From the NCBI RefSeq assembly GCF_026151205.1, contig NC_087079.1, forward strand, positions 12,824,635 to 12,888,634: DNA of 64,000 bases, in the 5' to 3' direction. This DNA is from Bolinopsis microptera. Its lineage: Eukaryota; Ctenophora; Tentaculata; Lobata; Bolinopsidae. The position numbers and the translations under genes were made by a program. The notes under the pieces were generated by a model. The model had not been told where the DNA came from. It ran no database searches and saw nothing but the letters and a program-made list of their open reading frames with translations. Positions 20,891 through 31,800 of the stretch are shown one piece after another. Positions within the stretch are counted from its first letter, which is position 1. Each line of letters opens with the position of its first letter.

Positions 20891-23800
20891 ATGGCAATGA
20901 TCTGTTCTTTGAGTAACGAGGTACCGGAGGAACCGGTCATTTCCCTCACCAGCAAACACATCTTCGAGAAGAGATTGCTGGAGAAGTATATCTCTGAGAA
21001 TGGCACTGATCCCATCAACGGGGAGCCGCTCTCTGACGAGCAGGTTTGTGGAGTTCAAGAGTTTAGATTTTCTGTTTGTTCTCTTTCTTTCATCATTAGG
21101 TTTTCTAATTAACTAAAATTTGATAGTGTCGAAGTAATTATGCTCTGAGTTTCACCCTCGTATCAATAACTTCTCCCATGATGGGAATCAGCAGTTATTT
21201 TAAATCCTCCCTCAGATTGTACCGATAAACACATCACCAGTTCAGCGACCCAGACCTCCAACTGCCACCAGCATTCCTGCCATTCTTAAGATACTGCAGG
21301 TTTTAATCTTGTTCTTTATATTTCAATTTATCTGATTTACAACCAATGATTCGTTTAATGTAAGTTACATTATTTGTTCATATGACACTTTTTACTTTTG
21401 ACTTTTTCATGAAATATTCAATGTTGAATCGTTAGTGTTGTTATCACTAACATTTCCTCCTCCAGGATGAATGGGACGCATGTATGCTGCACAGTTACAC
21501 ACTGCGACAACAGTTGCAGATGACGCGCCAGGAGTTGAGTTACGCGCTCTATCAACACGACGCTGCTTGTCGTGTTATCGCCCGTCAGGATAAGGAGGTC
21601 TGTCTAACTTTAACAAACTTTTTAAGTATTTATTTCAAATTATACTTCAAATGGTAATAATCCACATTTTACATATAATATGACATATATGTGCTAACCT
21701 AGCCCTATCAAGCTCATAATTTGATTGGCATATCATGGCCCTGGATATTTTAGATATTTAAAATCTGTCAAATCTTGTTTTGCTCCATTTTAAATATAGG
21801 TCTATAACGATACTGCCACTAGGTGACTGCTGCCCGAGAAGCTTTGGCCACACTGAAACCACAAGCAGCGCTAGCTGCACAGCAACCTGCTGCACCAGCA
21901 CCTGCACCTGTCCATGTTGCTGCACCTGCAGAACCTGCTAGACCTGAACCAATGGAGGTGGAGACCCAGCTTGTACCAATTGGTTAGTCGGGATCAGACA
22001 GGATTACTTTCTTACTTTTCACTTACTTTCATATACATACTTTCAATCTGATTACTGCTTGTTCAATTCACTATATAAGAATTATTTACACTCATATTGA
22101 AGCTTTCAATATACAACTAAGAACAACTTTATCCATTAAGCAATTTGAAATAATCAGCCAACCCTCCTCCCAGGCTTGTCTGATGAAGTGCTCCAGCAGC
22201 TGCAACAGACCCACGTTAAGCTCACGTCACTCCGTAAGAAGAGGGGTAAGGAGATGCCAGAGGGCCTCCCCACTGCTCAGCAACTCAAACATTACACTCA
22301 AACCTCCTCCCATCCTGGCCTTCACAGGTTTGTCAGAAACTATACAGCTGTACGTGATCTGAGGTGTTGAGTCCTCGATTTTTGGGAAAACAATTCTGAA
22401 TGTTTCATGAATTCGGCAAAAAGTTGATTTGATCATGTTACTTATCTTAATATCGCTCTTCAATGTACAAATTCAAACCATTTGCATTAGAAACTCTAAA
22501 CACGTACTTTACAGTGCAACTCTAAACACGTACTTTACAGTGCAACTCTAAACACGTACTTTACAGTGCAACTCTTAACACGTACTTTACAGTGCAACTC
22601 TAAACACGTACTTTGCAGTGCAAGTTTGCCGGGTATATTGTGTCTGGATCTGCTTCCTAACACCAAGAGAACAGTAACTGGAGGAGCTGATAGGAACATT
22701 GTGGTATTTGACAAGGAGAACGAGAAGATCGTCTGTACTCTTAAAGGTATTCCACCGCTTTCGCTTTCTGATTAAATCGGTCAATGGAGTGTATTTAACC
22801 GTTGTATCGATTTCATTTTGTCTGTCACCACGTATATTATTAACACTGAACCCATGTCTAGGTCACACGAAGAAGGTTACAAACGTGGTGGCTCATCCCA
22901 ACGAGAAGACCATCATCTCCGCCTCTCCGGACAGCCATGTCCGTATCTGGGATATCGGAGAAGAGACCTGTAAACACACACTCCGGATACACGATGGTCC
23001 GGTAACCGGACTTTCTCTCCATCCCACTGGGGATTACATGCTGAGTTGTTCTGCTGATCAGCACTGGGGATTTTCTGATATTGAACATGGTATGTGGGAG
23101 TGCAAGCGCGGTTTTACAATAAGTCTTATAATTTACAATTTAAACATTGGCTTATGTCTTTATGTAATACGTAGAAAATTCGTAACAAATTCAATTAATA
23201 CACCAATTAAATTAAAATAATTTAAGTACATTGTATATTATGAATCTTATCAATGAAATAATTAATTATGTAAACAAACCCCCCTCTCTCCTCCAGGAAA
23301 ACTGTTGTGTAAGGTAGCTGACCAATCTGTATCCCACGGTTTAACCTGCTGTCAGTTCCATCCTGATGGTCTTATCTTCGGAACGGGAACCTCCGACTCT
23401 CTGGTTAAGATCTGGGATTTCAAGGAACAGAAGAGTGCTGCTAACTTCCCCGGTCACAGTGGTCCCATATCTGCTATTGCTTTCTCTGAGAATGGATACT
23501 ATCTTGCTACTAGGTTTGAACTTTAAAATTAATTTAATTAATTTAATAATCATAGGAAACATGATTAAAATTAATTTAATTAATTTAATAATCATAGGAA
23601 AGATTGTGGTTATTTTACGCAGATCAGGGTGGTGAGTTAATCCTTGCCCTAAACCTAATTCTGATTACTTATCTTCTTCCTCCTCAGTGCTGATGATGAA
23701 GTTGTGAAACTATGGGATCTGAGGAAGTTGAGGAACTTCAAGACCATCTCTTTGGACGATAAGTACACAGTTCGAGGACTGACGTTTGATAACAGTGGTC

Positions 23801-24173
23801 ACTACTTGGCTGTAGCTGGACCTGATGTCAGAGTTTATCAGATCAGGTCAGTCAAATGTAGTTTTTAGGGCCGTCTTAGGTCAACCGCTCAGTTTTAGGG
23901 AAACTGTTCATAAATATTCGATATTCATCCCTGAAACATTGCATTCTTGACACGAAAATGCAGGTATTATTGTTAATGTCTACACATTTCGAAAGAATAA
24001 CGTTTAGTCCAAAATTATCATTTACTTGAACCCCTTTCAGCAAACAATGCGATCTTGTCGTGACATGGGACGCTCACACCCAAGATTCCACGGACGTTAG
24101 GTTTGGTCCGGACGTAAACTACGTGGCTAGTGTTTCCAACGACCGTACCCTCAAGTTCTACGCAGCTAATTAG
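20891..24173 (+). CDS. PRPF19: Pre-mRNA-processing factor 19, U-box E3 ligase (10 exons)
   Basis: PRPF19 is the scaffold and E3 ligase of the spliceosomal NineTeen complex and also acts in DNA damage signalling. Exons: 20891-21043, 21216-21299, 21466-21597, 21823-21982, 22174-22327, 22619-22746, 22862-23089, 23297-23513, 23688-23846, 24041-24173; all phases agree and give 515 residues (human 504). Exon 1 is the U-box ([19 protein letters not shown]). Exons 2-4 give the PAILK motif and the tetramerising coiled coil ([15 protein letters not shown]). An Ala/Pro-rich linker follows in exon 4. Exons 6-10 are the WD40 propeller ([58 protein letters not shown]). The acceptor of exon 6 is the last unit of a 26-bp tandem array. 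No frameshift. A Helitron sits just upstream. Confidence 0.96.
22492..22621 (+). repeat. 26-bp tandem repeat carrying the 3' splice site
   Basis: Five units of aactctaaacacgtacttta followed by cagtgc end intron 5 of PRPF19. Each unit has tttacag|tgca; the last has tttgcag|tgcaag, which is the acceptor used by the reading frame (exon from 22619). Since 26 is not a multiple of 3, use of an earlier acceptor would shift frame or hit the TAA made inside the repeat. Confidence 0.85.
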
Positions 24174-24263
24174 ATCATTACCAGCTAATTAGCAGAGGAT
24201 CTGATTAAATTATGATTAGAATCTACGGCTTATTTGTGTCGATCAGCTGATCGGTATATACGC

Positions 24264-24882
24264 GGGGGGTACCAAGTGCCGGACATCACGTCGACTAAGT
24301 GTAGTTTTGGATATTTTTCACTAGACCCACCCACCCCCTTTGCGGTACTAACTGTTTTTTTGGATAATACGTAAGACACCCACCCCTTTTGCCGCCTTTT
24401 GCGGTACTAACTGTCGAAAAATCGTGGTACTAACTGTTTTTTGGTATATAGAATAAGATACCCACCCATAAATTGCTTTAAACAGCTCATTAAACATTGG
24501 AAATGGGAAAATTATACCCACTATTTAGTAGGGGTTTTGTTTTCAATGTAGTCGAATTAGATAAAAAGTTACACACAAAATTTTAAAATTACAAAAAACC
24601 CAAAAAAAAACTCAAAAAAACCTCAAAACCCATTCCCAAAATTGAAATTCGAGGTAAAATGGTTTTTTTTTGGGGTTGGACACCCAAAAAATGAACCCCT
24701 TAGTACCATGTACTAACTGTTTTTCTGGAAAATGGGCAGTAGACCCACCAGTTAGTACCATGTACTAACTGTTTTTCTGGAAAATGGGCAGTAGACCCAC
24801 CAGTTAGTACCATGTACTAACTGTGTTTTTGGGAGAAAAAATGACCCACCCACCAACGTCATGTCCGGTACTAAGTGTATGA

Positions 24883-24922
<40 letters not shown>
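24264..24922. mobile_element. MITE-like element with poly(C) end
   Basis: The ends are inverted: left gggggg, then aagtgccggacatcacgt; right acgtcatgtccggtactaag.., then poly(C). An 8-bp direct repeat atatacgc flanks it (24256-24263 and 24924-24931), as expected of hAT-like elements. Inside are 51-52 bp tandem units containing gtactaactgtttttctgg (near 24700-24830) and other copies of gcggtactaactgt. The right end is a run of 39 Cs (24884-24922). Non-coding. Confidence 0.78.
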
Positions 24923-24923
<1 letters not shown>

Positions 24924-24931
24924 ATATACGC

Positions 24932-25464
24932 AGTTTGGCTGCTAAAAAGAATTTTATTTCTTATTTTTTATTCGTTATTACAGAGCAGATATCTCCTACA
25001 TTTACATGAGTAATTTATGTAAGGTCTAATCGGTGCTATTCGTACACTTTTTCTTTGATTTTTACTTTAATATTGTTAAGAGATCTGGAGTTATGGTGCA
25101 ACGAGTGGGCCTAAAAGTAAAGAGCGTTTAGACATTCTTTTTTATTAAATCAATTTTAACATACTGAAATTTAATCTGACCGGTCAAATTATCTTATGTA
25201 TAAATTCCATAAAATATCATATAATTAGTTTATTTTATGATAAAGTCGAGTATCATTGTGATTATTTCGAAGCATACTGTTCAAAATTCAGACGATGAAT
25301 AATTTATAAAATGAATTCGAAAATATTCATGTATGAACTATGCTATCTCAATTATCAACCATTCGGCCGGCATCCGCCATGCATATTACACCAAACTGAT
25401 TTGACACAATCTCTAAATGTAACTCAACCACATACACCTAACCCAAGCTTGTACATCAGGTAAA
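24932..25464. other. Intergenic, 5' flank of VPS72
   Basis: AT-rich, no gene. It ends cttgtacatcag|gtaaaATG; the pyrimidine-poor cag just before the start could be a splice acceptor for a 5' UTR exon or leader, but nothing proves it. Confidence 0.35.
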
Positions 25465-26472
25465 ATGTCAGAAAGACCGAGGCGAGTTCGGGCGGGAGCC
25501 AACATGGCCGCCCTGATGATGGAGGAGGACACAATGGACGACTTCTACAAAACGGCTTACGGAGGGTTTGAAGAGCAAGAAACGGACGGGGATTACAGTA
25601 CCGAGCATGATCAGAGTGATATGGTGGACTCTGATTTTGATGCTAGTGAGAATGAGAATGATGAGCCTGAGTCGGAGGAGACGGAGGAGAAGAAGAAGAG
25701 GAAACAGTGGGAGATTAAACCTCCACCTCGACCAAAACAGAGGGAGAAGGGAGATAAGGCAGAGGGGAGTGGAGATAAGAAGGAGAGGAAGACTCAGCCG
25801 ACTGTTGTGTTACAAGTTTCGAGAAGGACTACAACTACGGTGAAATCAGAGCTATCTAAAGTGAAACGAGAACATGAAGCTAAGAACAGAGCTAAAAGAA
25901 AATCAACAAAGAGAGAATGGAAGATGCCTACACAGGAGGAAATAATGGAGGAGTGTCGGCTTACAGAGGAGAAGAATCTCGAACTCCTCCACGCTTTCAG
26001 ACTGCACGAGGAGCAGAAAAAGAAAACTCGCGCCACAAAACGTCGTAACACAATGGGCGCCTACATCAGATACCACAGCATCGCCGCCCCAATAGTGAAA
26101 CTAGGCGGTCTCAGCGCCAACTCTCCCCAACAGGGCATCACAGGTTCAGATCACAAAGTTACCGCTCTCCGGTACTGCACCCGCAACTTTGTCACTTTCT
26201 CAGACCCCAGGATTGTGCCACACTTCCTTCAGAAACATCACCCTAAAATACAACCCGCAGAGAAACTATACTGTCCTGTAACCAGGCTACCCGCTAAATA
26301 CATGGACCCTTTAACAGGGACACCTTATGCGACTTGCAAAGCTTTTAAGACTATAAGAGACAGTTTTGCAGTGTACGAGGAGATGCGACAGGGTGAGCAT
26401 CAGCATCAAGGGAGTTCCTCTGGTGATGGCAGTACGAAGAGGACGCGCAAAAAAGCAACTGAAGACTCATAG
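25465..26472 (+). CDS. VPS72: Vacuolar protein sorting 72 homologue (YL1), H2A.Z chaperone
   Basis: VPS72/YL1 is a subunit of the SRCAP and p400/TIP60 remodellers and hands the histone H2A.Z-H2B dimer to them in the nucleus. The single exon codes for 335 residues (vertebrate about 364). The N-terminus has RPRRVRAGANMAALMMEE, the YL1 histone-binding start, followed by FYKTAYGGFEEQ and an acidic stretch (residues about 38-75) that contacts H2A.Z. The middle is Lys/Arg-rich (REHEAKNRAKRKSTKREW). The C-terminal YL1 domain has CPVTRLPAKYMDPLTGTPYA near residues 270-290. The first ATG is used and fits the family. The gene has no intron, unlike its neighbours PRPF19 and UPF2. Confidence 0.95.
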   Translation: MSERPRRVRAGANMAALMMEEDTMDDFYKTAYGGFEEQETDGDYSTEHDQSDMVDSDFDASENENDEPESEETEEKKKRKQWEIKPPPRPKQREKGDKAEGSGDKKERKTQPTVVLQVSRRTTTTVKSELSKVKREHEAKNRAKRKSTKREWKMPTQEEIMEECRLTEEKNLELLHAFRLHEEQKKKTRATKRRNTMGAYIRYHSIAAPIVKLGGLSANSPQQGITGSDHKVTALRYCTRNFVTFSDPRIVPHFLQKHHPKIQPAEKLYCPVTRLPAKYMDPLTGTPYATCKAFKTIRDSFAVYEEMRQGEHQHQGSSSGDGSTKRTRKKATEDS

Positions 26473-27036
26473 CGGGCGTGAGAATTGTTGACTAGGTTGT
26501 TTAGTCCGTTTGATAATCCTTCAGTTAGCCGTCTTGTGTATCTTTTGACTGTTCGAAAGTCCGAGTTGTCGGCTAAAGTAGAAAACCAATGATAGCGATA
26601 TGCTGGTCTACCTTGGTGAGAGTGTAAGAATGTTTGTTGAAGCTACCCTATTTTCTGTTGATAAATTGAACTTTATATTACTTTAACCTTTTATGCATCA
26701 TTTAATAACTCATGTTTTATTCATTCCTTAAAGTTTATGATTTCTCAGAAATCATAATTTTTCTTTCGGTGGCTGTGTACATAATGTTGTGATAATAATT
26801 GCTTTTATTTTCAATTTGATGAATACAATAATCGAATTTGTGTCGCATTCGTCTTACTTTTTGTTTATTCCAAATCGATTTTTAAAGACTGTCTCTGATC
26901 CTTAGCTTAAAATGCATATTTTAAAATAATCAAAAACAATACACTCAAATACAAAGTATATCTATAAATACCATTCAATTAAAGTACTACCATTCAGATC
27001 GCTAAATGTAAGCGCTAGACCGCACCCCAAAGCACC
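26473..27036. other. Intergenic between VPS72 and TRAPPC13
   Basis: 564 bases, AT-rich, no gene or repeat seen. It must hold the VPS72 3' end and the TRAPPC13 promoter. Confidence 0.4.
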
Positions 27037-28258
27037 ATGGAGCCGAGTACGGCTACAACAGGGAACCACGCGCTGGCCCTGCGCGTGATGCGGCTCACCA
27101 AACCAGCCATTATCCCCTCCTGGCCCCTCCAAGCTGACAAGGATGACTACTGTGGAGAAGAGCTGGTTACACACCGTGACAAGGACATTACCGTCATACC
27201 CAACCTGGTTACGTACCCCTACGGAGAGGTCCTCACTGTACCTCAGAACCTTGGCAGCATCTACCTCGGTGAGACGTTCGCTTCGTTTGTAAACGTACAG
27301 AATGATAGTCAGCAGACTGTACGGGATGTAGTGCTGAAGACAGATCTGCAGACTTCCTCTCAGAGGATGCCCCTCAGTAACCCCACAGGACAAGCCATGG
27401 TGTCGAAACTAGTCCCCGGGGATAATATCAGTGAGGTGATTACCCACGAGGTTAAAGAGTTAGGTGGACAGCTGCTGGTCTGTACTGTCAGTTACATAAA
27501 TACCTCCGGGGAGAAGCAGATGTTTAGGAAATATTACAAATTCCAGGTCCTGAAACCTCTGGATGTCAGGACCAAGTTCTTTACAACCTCAGATGAGGAG
27601 ATATTCCTGGAAGCCCAGATAACAAACACGACCCCTCACCCGCTACACATGCAGAAAGTAGTGCTGGCTCCCTCTCCTCTCTACACGGTATCTGATCTCA
27701 ACTTCCTCGGCACGGGAGACTCTATATTCGCTGACAGTGACTACATTAATCCTGATGATACCTGGCAGTATCTTTACAAACTCTCCCCTAAAATGACTGC
27801 TGATGAGAACTCCAATGTTAAAGGGGGTATCTTCGGTTGGTAAGTTAGATATCATGTGGCTCAGCAACTTTGGAGAGAGGGGCCGGCTCCAATCATCCCA
27901 ATTACAACGGCTAATCCAACAACAGGGCGAGCTAGTCGTCACAGTGCAATCCCTCCCTCACTTTATCGCTGGAGACGAACAATTCCAACTGGTGCTCCGT
28001 CTCCGGAACACTTCAGACCGGAAATACAACCTGCACATCACCCTGAATCAGATCAATAACTCAGGGTTGATCTGGGTGGGTGATATTAGGAAGGTGGTGG
28101 GGGAGGTGCTGCCTTGTTCTCACATGGACGTGCAGCTTGATATATTGCCTATCAAGTCGGGGGTGTGGGATGTTGGGGAGATCACTATTGAGAATGTTCT
28201 GACCAATAAGCGGTTTAGTTATCCTTCTATAGGACAGATTCTTGTTGGACTCAAGTAG
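27037..28258 (+). CDS. TRAPPC13: Trafficking protein particle complex subunit 13 (one apparent frameshift)
   Basis: TRAPPC13 is an accessory subunit of the TRAPPIII tethering complex, which activates Rab1 in ER-Golgi and autophagy traffic. Part 1 (27037 to about 27826) has LALRVMRLTKP at residues 9-19, LTVPQNLGSIYLGETFASFV and LKPLDVRTKF. Part 2 (about 27823 to 28258) has VGKLDIMWLSNFGERGRLQ, matching the family's GKLDI.W..N.GERGRLQ signature, then the C-terminal beta domain. The switch of frame falls in a run of five Gs (27823-27827); four Gs would keep one frame. Without the shift the protein would stop at 27843. Total about 406 residues, near the family's usual length. No introns. An assembly error is the simplest reading. 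Confidence 0.93.
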
Positions 28259-28835
28259 GTTTACATCTGTCTTCAGTTCTTCCTCTTTCACTCCTGAAAG
28301 TAAGGATTATCCTTTTATCCTTTAAGTCAATTGATGTCAGTTTAGTTTAGATCTATCGTCATTGGGAGCCCACCCAACTGAGATGAACTGTAAACTGACC
28401 TGGGTCTTGGAGTTTTTCTGTCCTTTATTAGCGAACTATTGGGATTTTTCTTGCTGTATTCGTGGTTATTAGAATTTCACAGTGCGTTGATGAGTCTTGG
28501 GAATTCAGATGTTTTAAGATTTTGATGTTTAGTATATTTTCTGCTATTTTGATTTGTTAAATAATGTGCCGAGCTGAAGTGTATGTTTCAGTTGATTTAA
28601 TGTTATAACCAGCTTGTAAATTGTTACTATCTTTGTTTTAAGACAAACTATATAATTGTCTTATCTGTATGCTCCAATTTTCTTCGCCTCATTAAACAAA
28701 TTTCCTTTCGTTACAATTCAATGTTACAATTTTCTTATGATGACATCGAAGTGATTTCCCGATAATTTTAAAAACTAATGTTTATAGAGTTGAACATCAT
28801 GTGAGGGAATTAAGAGGCTCTCAGAGTAAAGATAA
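28259..28835. other. Intergenic between TRAPPC13 and UPF2
   Basis: No gene seen. It may hide the true first coding exon of UPF2, because the first exon recognised has no ATG. Confidence 0.4.
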
Positions 28836-31800
28836 CCAAGTCACACATCCAGTCAGTTTATACACTCATCAACCCTGGAGTCTTCAATCGTGGAATCCAC
28901 CGAGGCCGAGGCCGAGGAGAATACTCCTGCAGGTCAGTGTACTTCGCGGATAATTTTATTAATTACTTCGCAATCATACTGTTACTTACTTTTGTAATTT
29001 AATAGTCCAGGAATCCCGTTCTTTAAAGATTGTGCTCAGCTTCCTTTCTGGTTCTGTAATCATTTCTAATCTGCTGTCGACTCTAAAGAGTGTAACAACA
29101 CCATTGACTAGGTTGGGAGGACGGTGAAGATGCCCGAGATAGAGAGGATGAATCTAAAGCTATAGAGTTCGAGAGAGCTGCTGAGGCTAGACACTCGGAG
29201 AAGGTTGCCTCCCGTCAGATGAACCTTGATGCTAAAGGTAAATACAGCTCTTTAACAGAATCAAAACATACCGTATTGGTAATTTTAGTATAATAATGAG
29301 GAAAGAGTCGCAATTTCTGGTCAGATCATAGCTTATTTGAAAGAAACACGTACTAGCAAGTTCTTTTGACCTTCGTTATGTTTTTTTACATTAATTTATT
29401 AAGCAAAAGTAACATTTAGGTTTTATTTTCAGCGCACCACCCGCCTGATTCCTTCTTCAGAAGTCTAGACAGCTCGGTGAAGAAGAACAGTGTGTTTGTC
29501 AAGAAACTCAGCTCGCTTACCGAACAGAGCAGAGACAAGTTGGTATCTGATCTGAACTCGCTTAATCTCACCAAGTATATCGAGGAGGTGGTCAATGCTA
29601 TCTGCTCAGCTAAGTTGAAGGTTAGTTTTATAATGACGGTTAGATAAATTTGAATTGAGTATTAGATTACAATTCAGATTATTCTGTATTAGCTGAAATT
29701 AGAGTATTGTATTATATACCAGCTGTTTTTATTCGGATGTACATTTTTTATAGAATGATCGTATATTCTTCAATTTTGAGGATAATCGCATTCCTTACCA
29801 TTCTCTCCTCTCTATCAGATGCAAGACATGAACTGTGCCATACACCTCTGCTCGCTTCTCCACAGAAGGTACAGTGACTTCTCTCTACTCCTCCTGAAAA
29901 CTCTGCAACATGCTCTCAACAACCTCCACAAAGATGATAAGGTAATACTTTAAAGTTTAAATTACCTCAATTTTAAGGTATTACCTAATTTTAATAGGGT
30001 ATTACAGCGCGATTTTATAATTATTTCCCACGTCTAACCCGCGACTGTCTTGGGAATCTTTCTTATAGAAGTATAGAAATTATTGTAATGGTCGCATTTT
30101 AAATAATTTTTAATGTAATAAGCAACGGATATGCTTGGTTGAATTAAGTTCTGTTAAATATAGATAATTAATTAATTAGCTAATTAATTAATTACCCGAT
30201 TGTGCCAGGTATCAAGAGTTCGTATAGAGCTGCGTTTACTTGGACAAATGTTAGTTCTGGGGATCATCACCGATCAGAAGGAGGGCTTCACTCTTCTTCA
30301 TAACACACTCTGCAAGATCGTCGAGAACGATAAGGTTCGTTAATGTCAATTAACGGGTAATTTGTTAAATCCTAGTAAATCGTTTTGTAGCCTTGATGTT
30401 TAGAATATTAATCGTGGTAGTGTATAACAACATTAAATCTTGTTATAATATAATAAATTATGTTTTATTTTTACCGTACTTTTTTAATTAAACAAAGTAA
30501 GTAAGTAAAGTGTTGAGGGCTTAATAAAGGTCTGTTCTAATCTCGGTTCAATGAAACACTTGGTTACATATGCGTTTTTATTAGACTTAATTATAAATAT
30601 TTTCAGGACAAGTTGGAGTTTTTACCGGCGATGGTGTCCTTTGTTAAACACTGCGGAGTAGACATTCTGGGAGTCCAGTCTACCAAAAACAGGTTGGTTT
30701 ATGGTCTACGGGAATCTTAAACCACGTGACCCCCCCCCCCCCCCCACGTGACCCTCTTCCACAACTAACGACGTGATAATACCGTGTCCCACTCCACCGA
30801 TAATCATTTTCACATTCCACTTACACCGATAATCATTTTCACATTCCTTTCTCCTCTCAGGCAGCTGATAGAGCAACATAACATCACAGTTCCTGCCATA
30901 AAGATACTGTCAAAAGATAAGCAGCAGATATTTGCTGATCTCCTGAAAGAGTACAGCTCTGCTGTGATATTATCTCTGGTTAGACTCCACAACAAGCTCA
31001 TGAAGTGCCTCAAGCACAACAAGAAAACTCTGCTAATGAAAGGTGAGACTTTCAACCTAATTCACTGTGATGTTGTTTTTTGGTTTTTCTAGATATTTCA
31101 CTCGTTATTGTTGATGTTTCAACCATTTTGTGGGATTCGCTGGCTTGAAAAACTAAAACTTGAAGCATTGACTAAAGTTTGATGATATTGGCGTGTCGCC
31201 GTGTCTAATACCCTCCACTCTTCAGGTGAAATTTCTGCGGAGAAGATAGAGCTATCAGAGAAGCTAGCTGCTCAGCACAGCAAACTCCTGATGAACGCCA
31301 CCACACTCGCGGAACTGCTCGACATTATCATACCCGACCTGCCCAACTTGCAAGCACTGGATGACGATGAAATGGACTGTAACTCTCCTGCTAACGCTAA
31401 CTCTGATGTTAGTGTTGTTGGAATGTCTTGTGATAAATTCTAGATTTTAACTACATTTTTGAGATGTTTGTAAAACTGTTTGTTATGTTGTATATTGCTG
31501 CTTCTATCCAAGTTGTTCTAAACCATAATTCAAGTTTAAAAGTTGGAGCTAACTTTCAATATGAATATTTATGATATCTCTATGTATTGGCTGGCTGTAA
31601 AATTTAAAGCTTGTTTTATTAAAATTTGTTTTATTTTGTCCTCTTGTAAGACCGATTTTTTCATCAGTTGGGTGACATAAGTTTGTGGGAGGATGAGGAC
31701 CAGAAAACATTTTACCGAGATATTCTGGACCTGACTGGAATTGTACCTCAAATACTTTACAAAAGTAAGTTTTACAAAAGTAACTTCACAAAAGTACTTC

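Noticed and set aside
27823-27827. Tiny intron explaining the TRAPPC13 frame change
   Set aside because: No GT-AG pair with a workable length; a single extra G in the run explains it.
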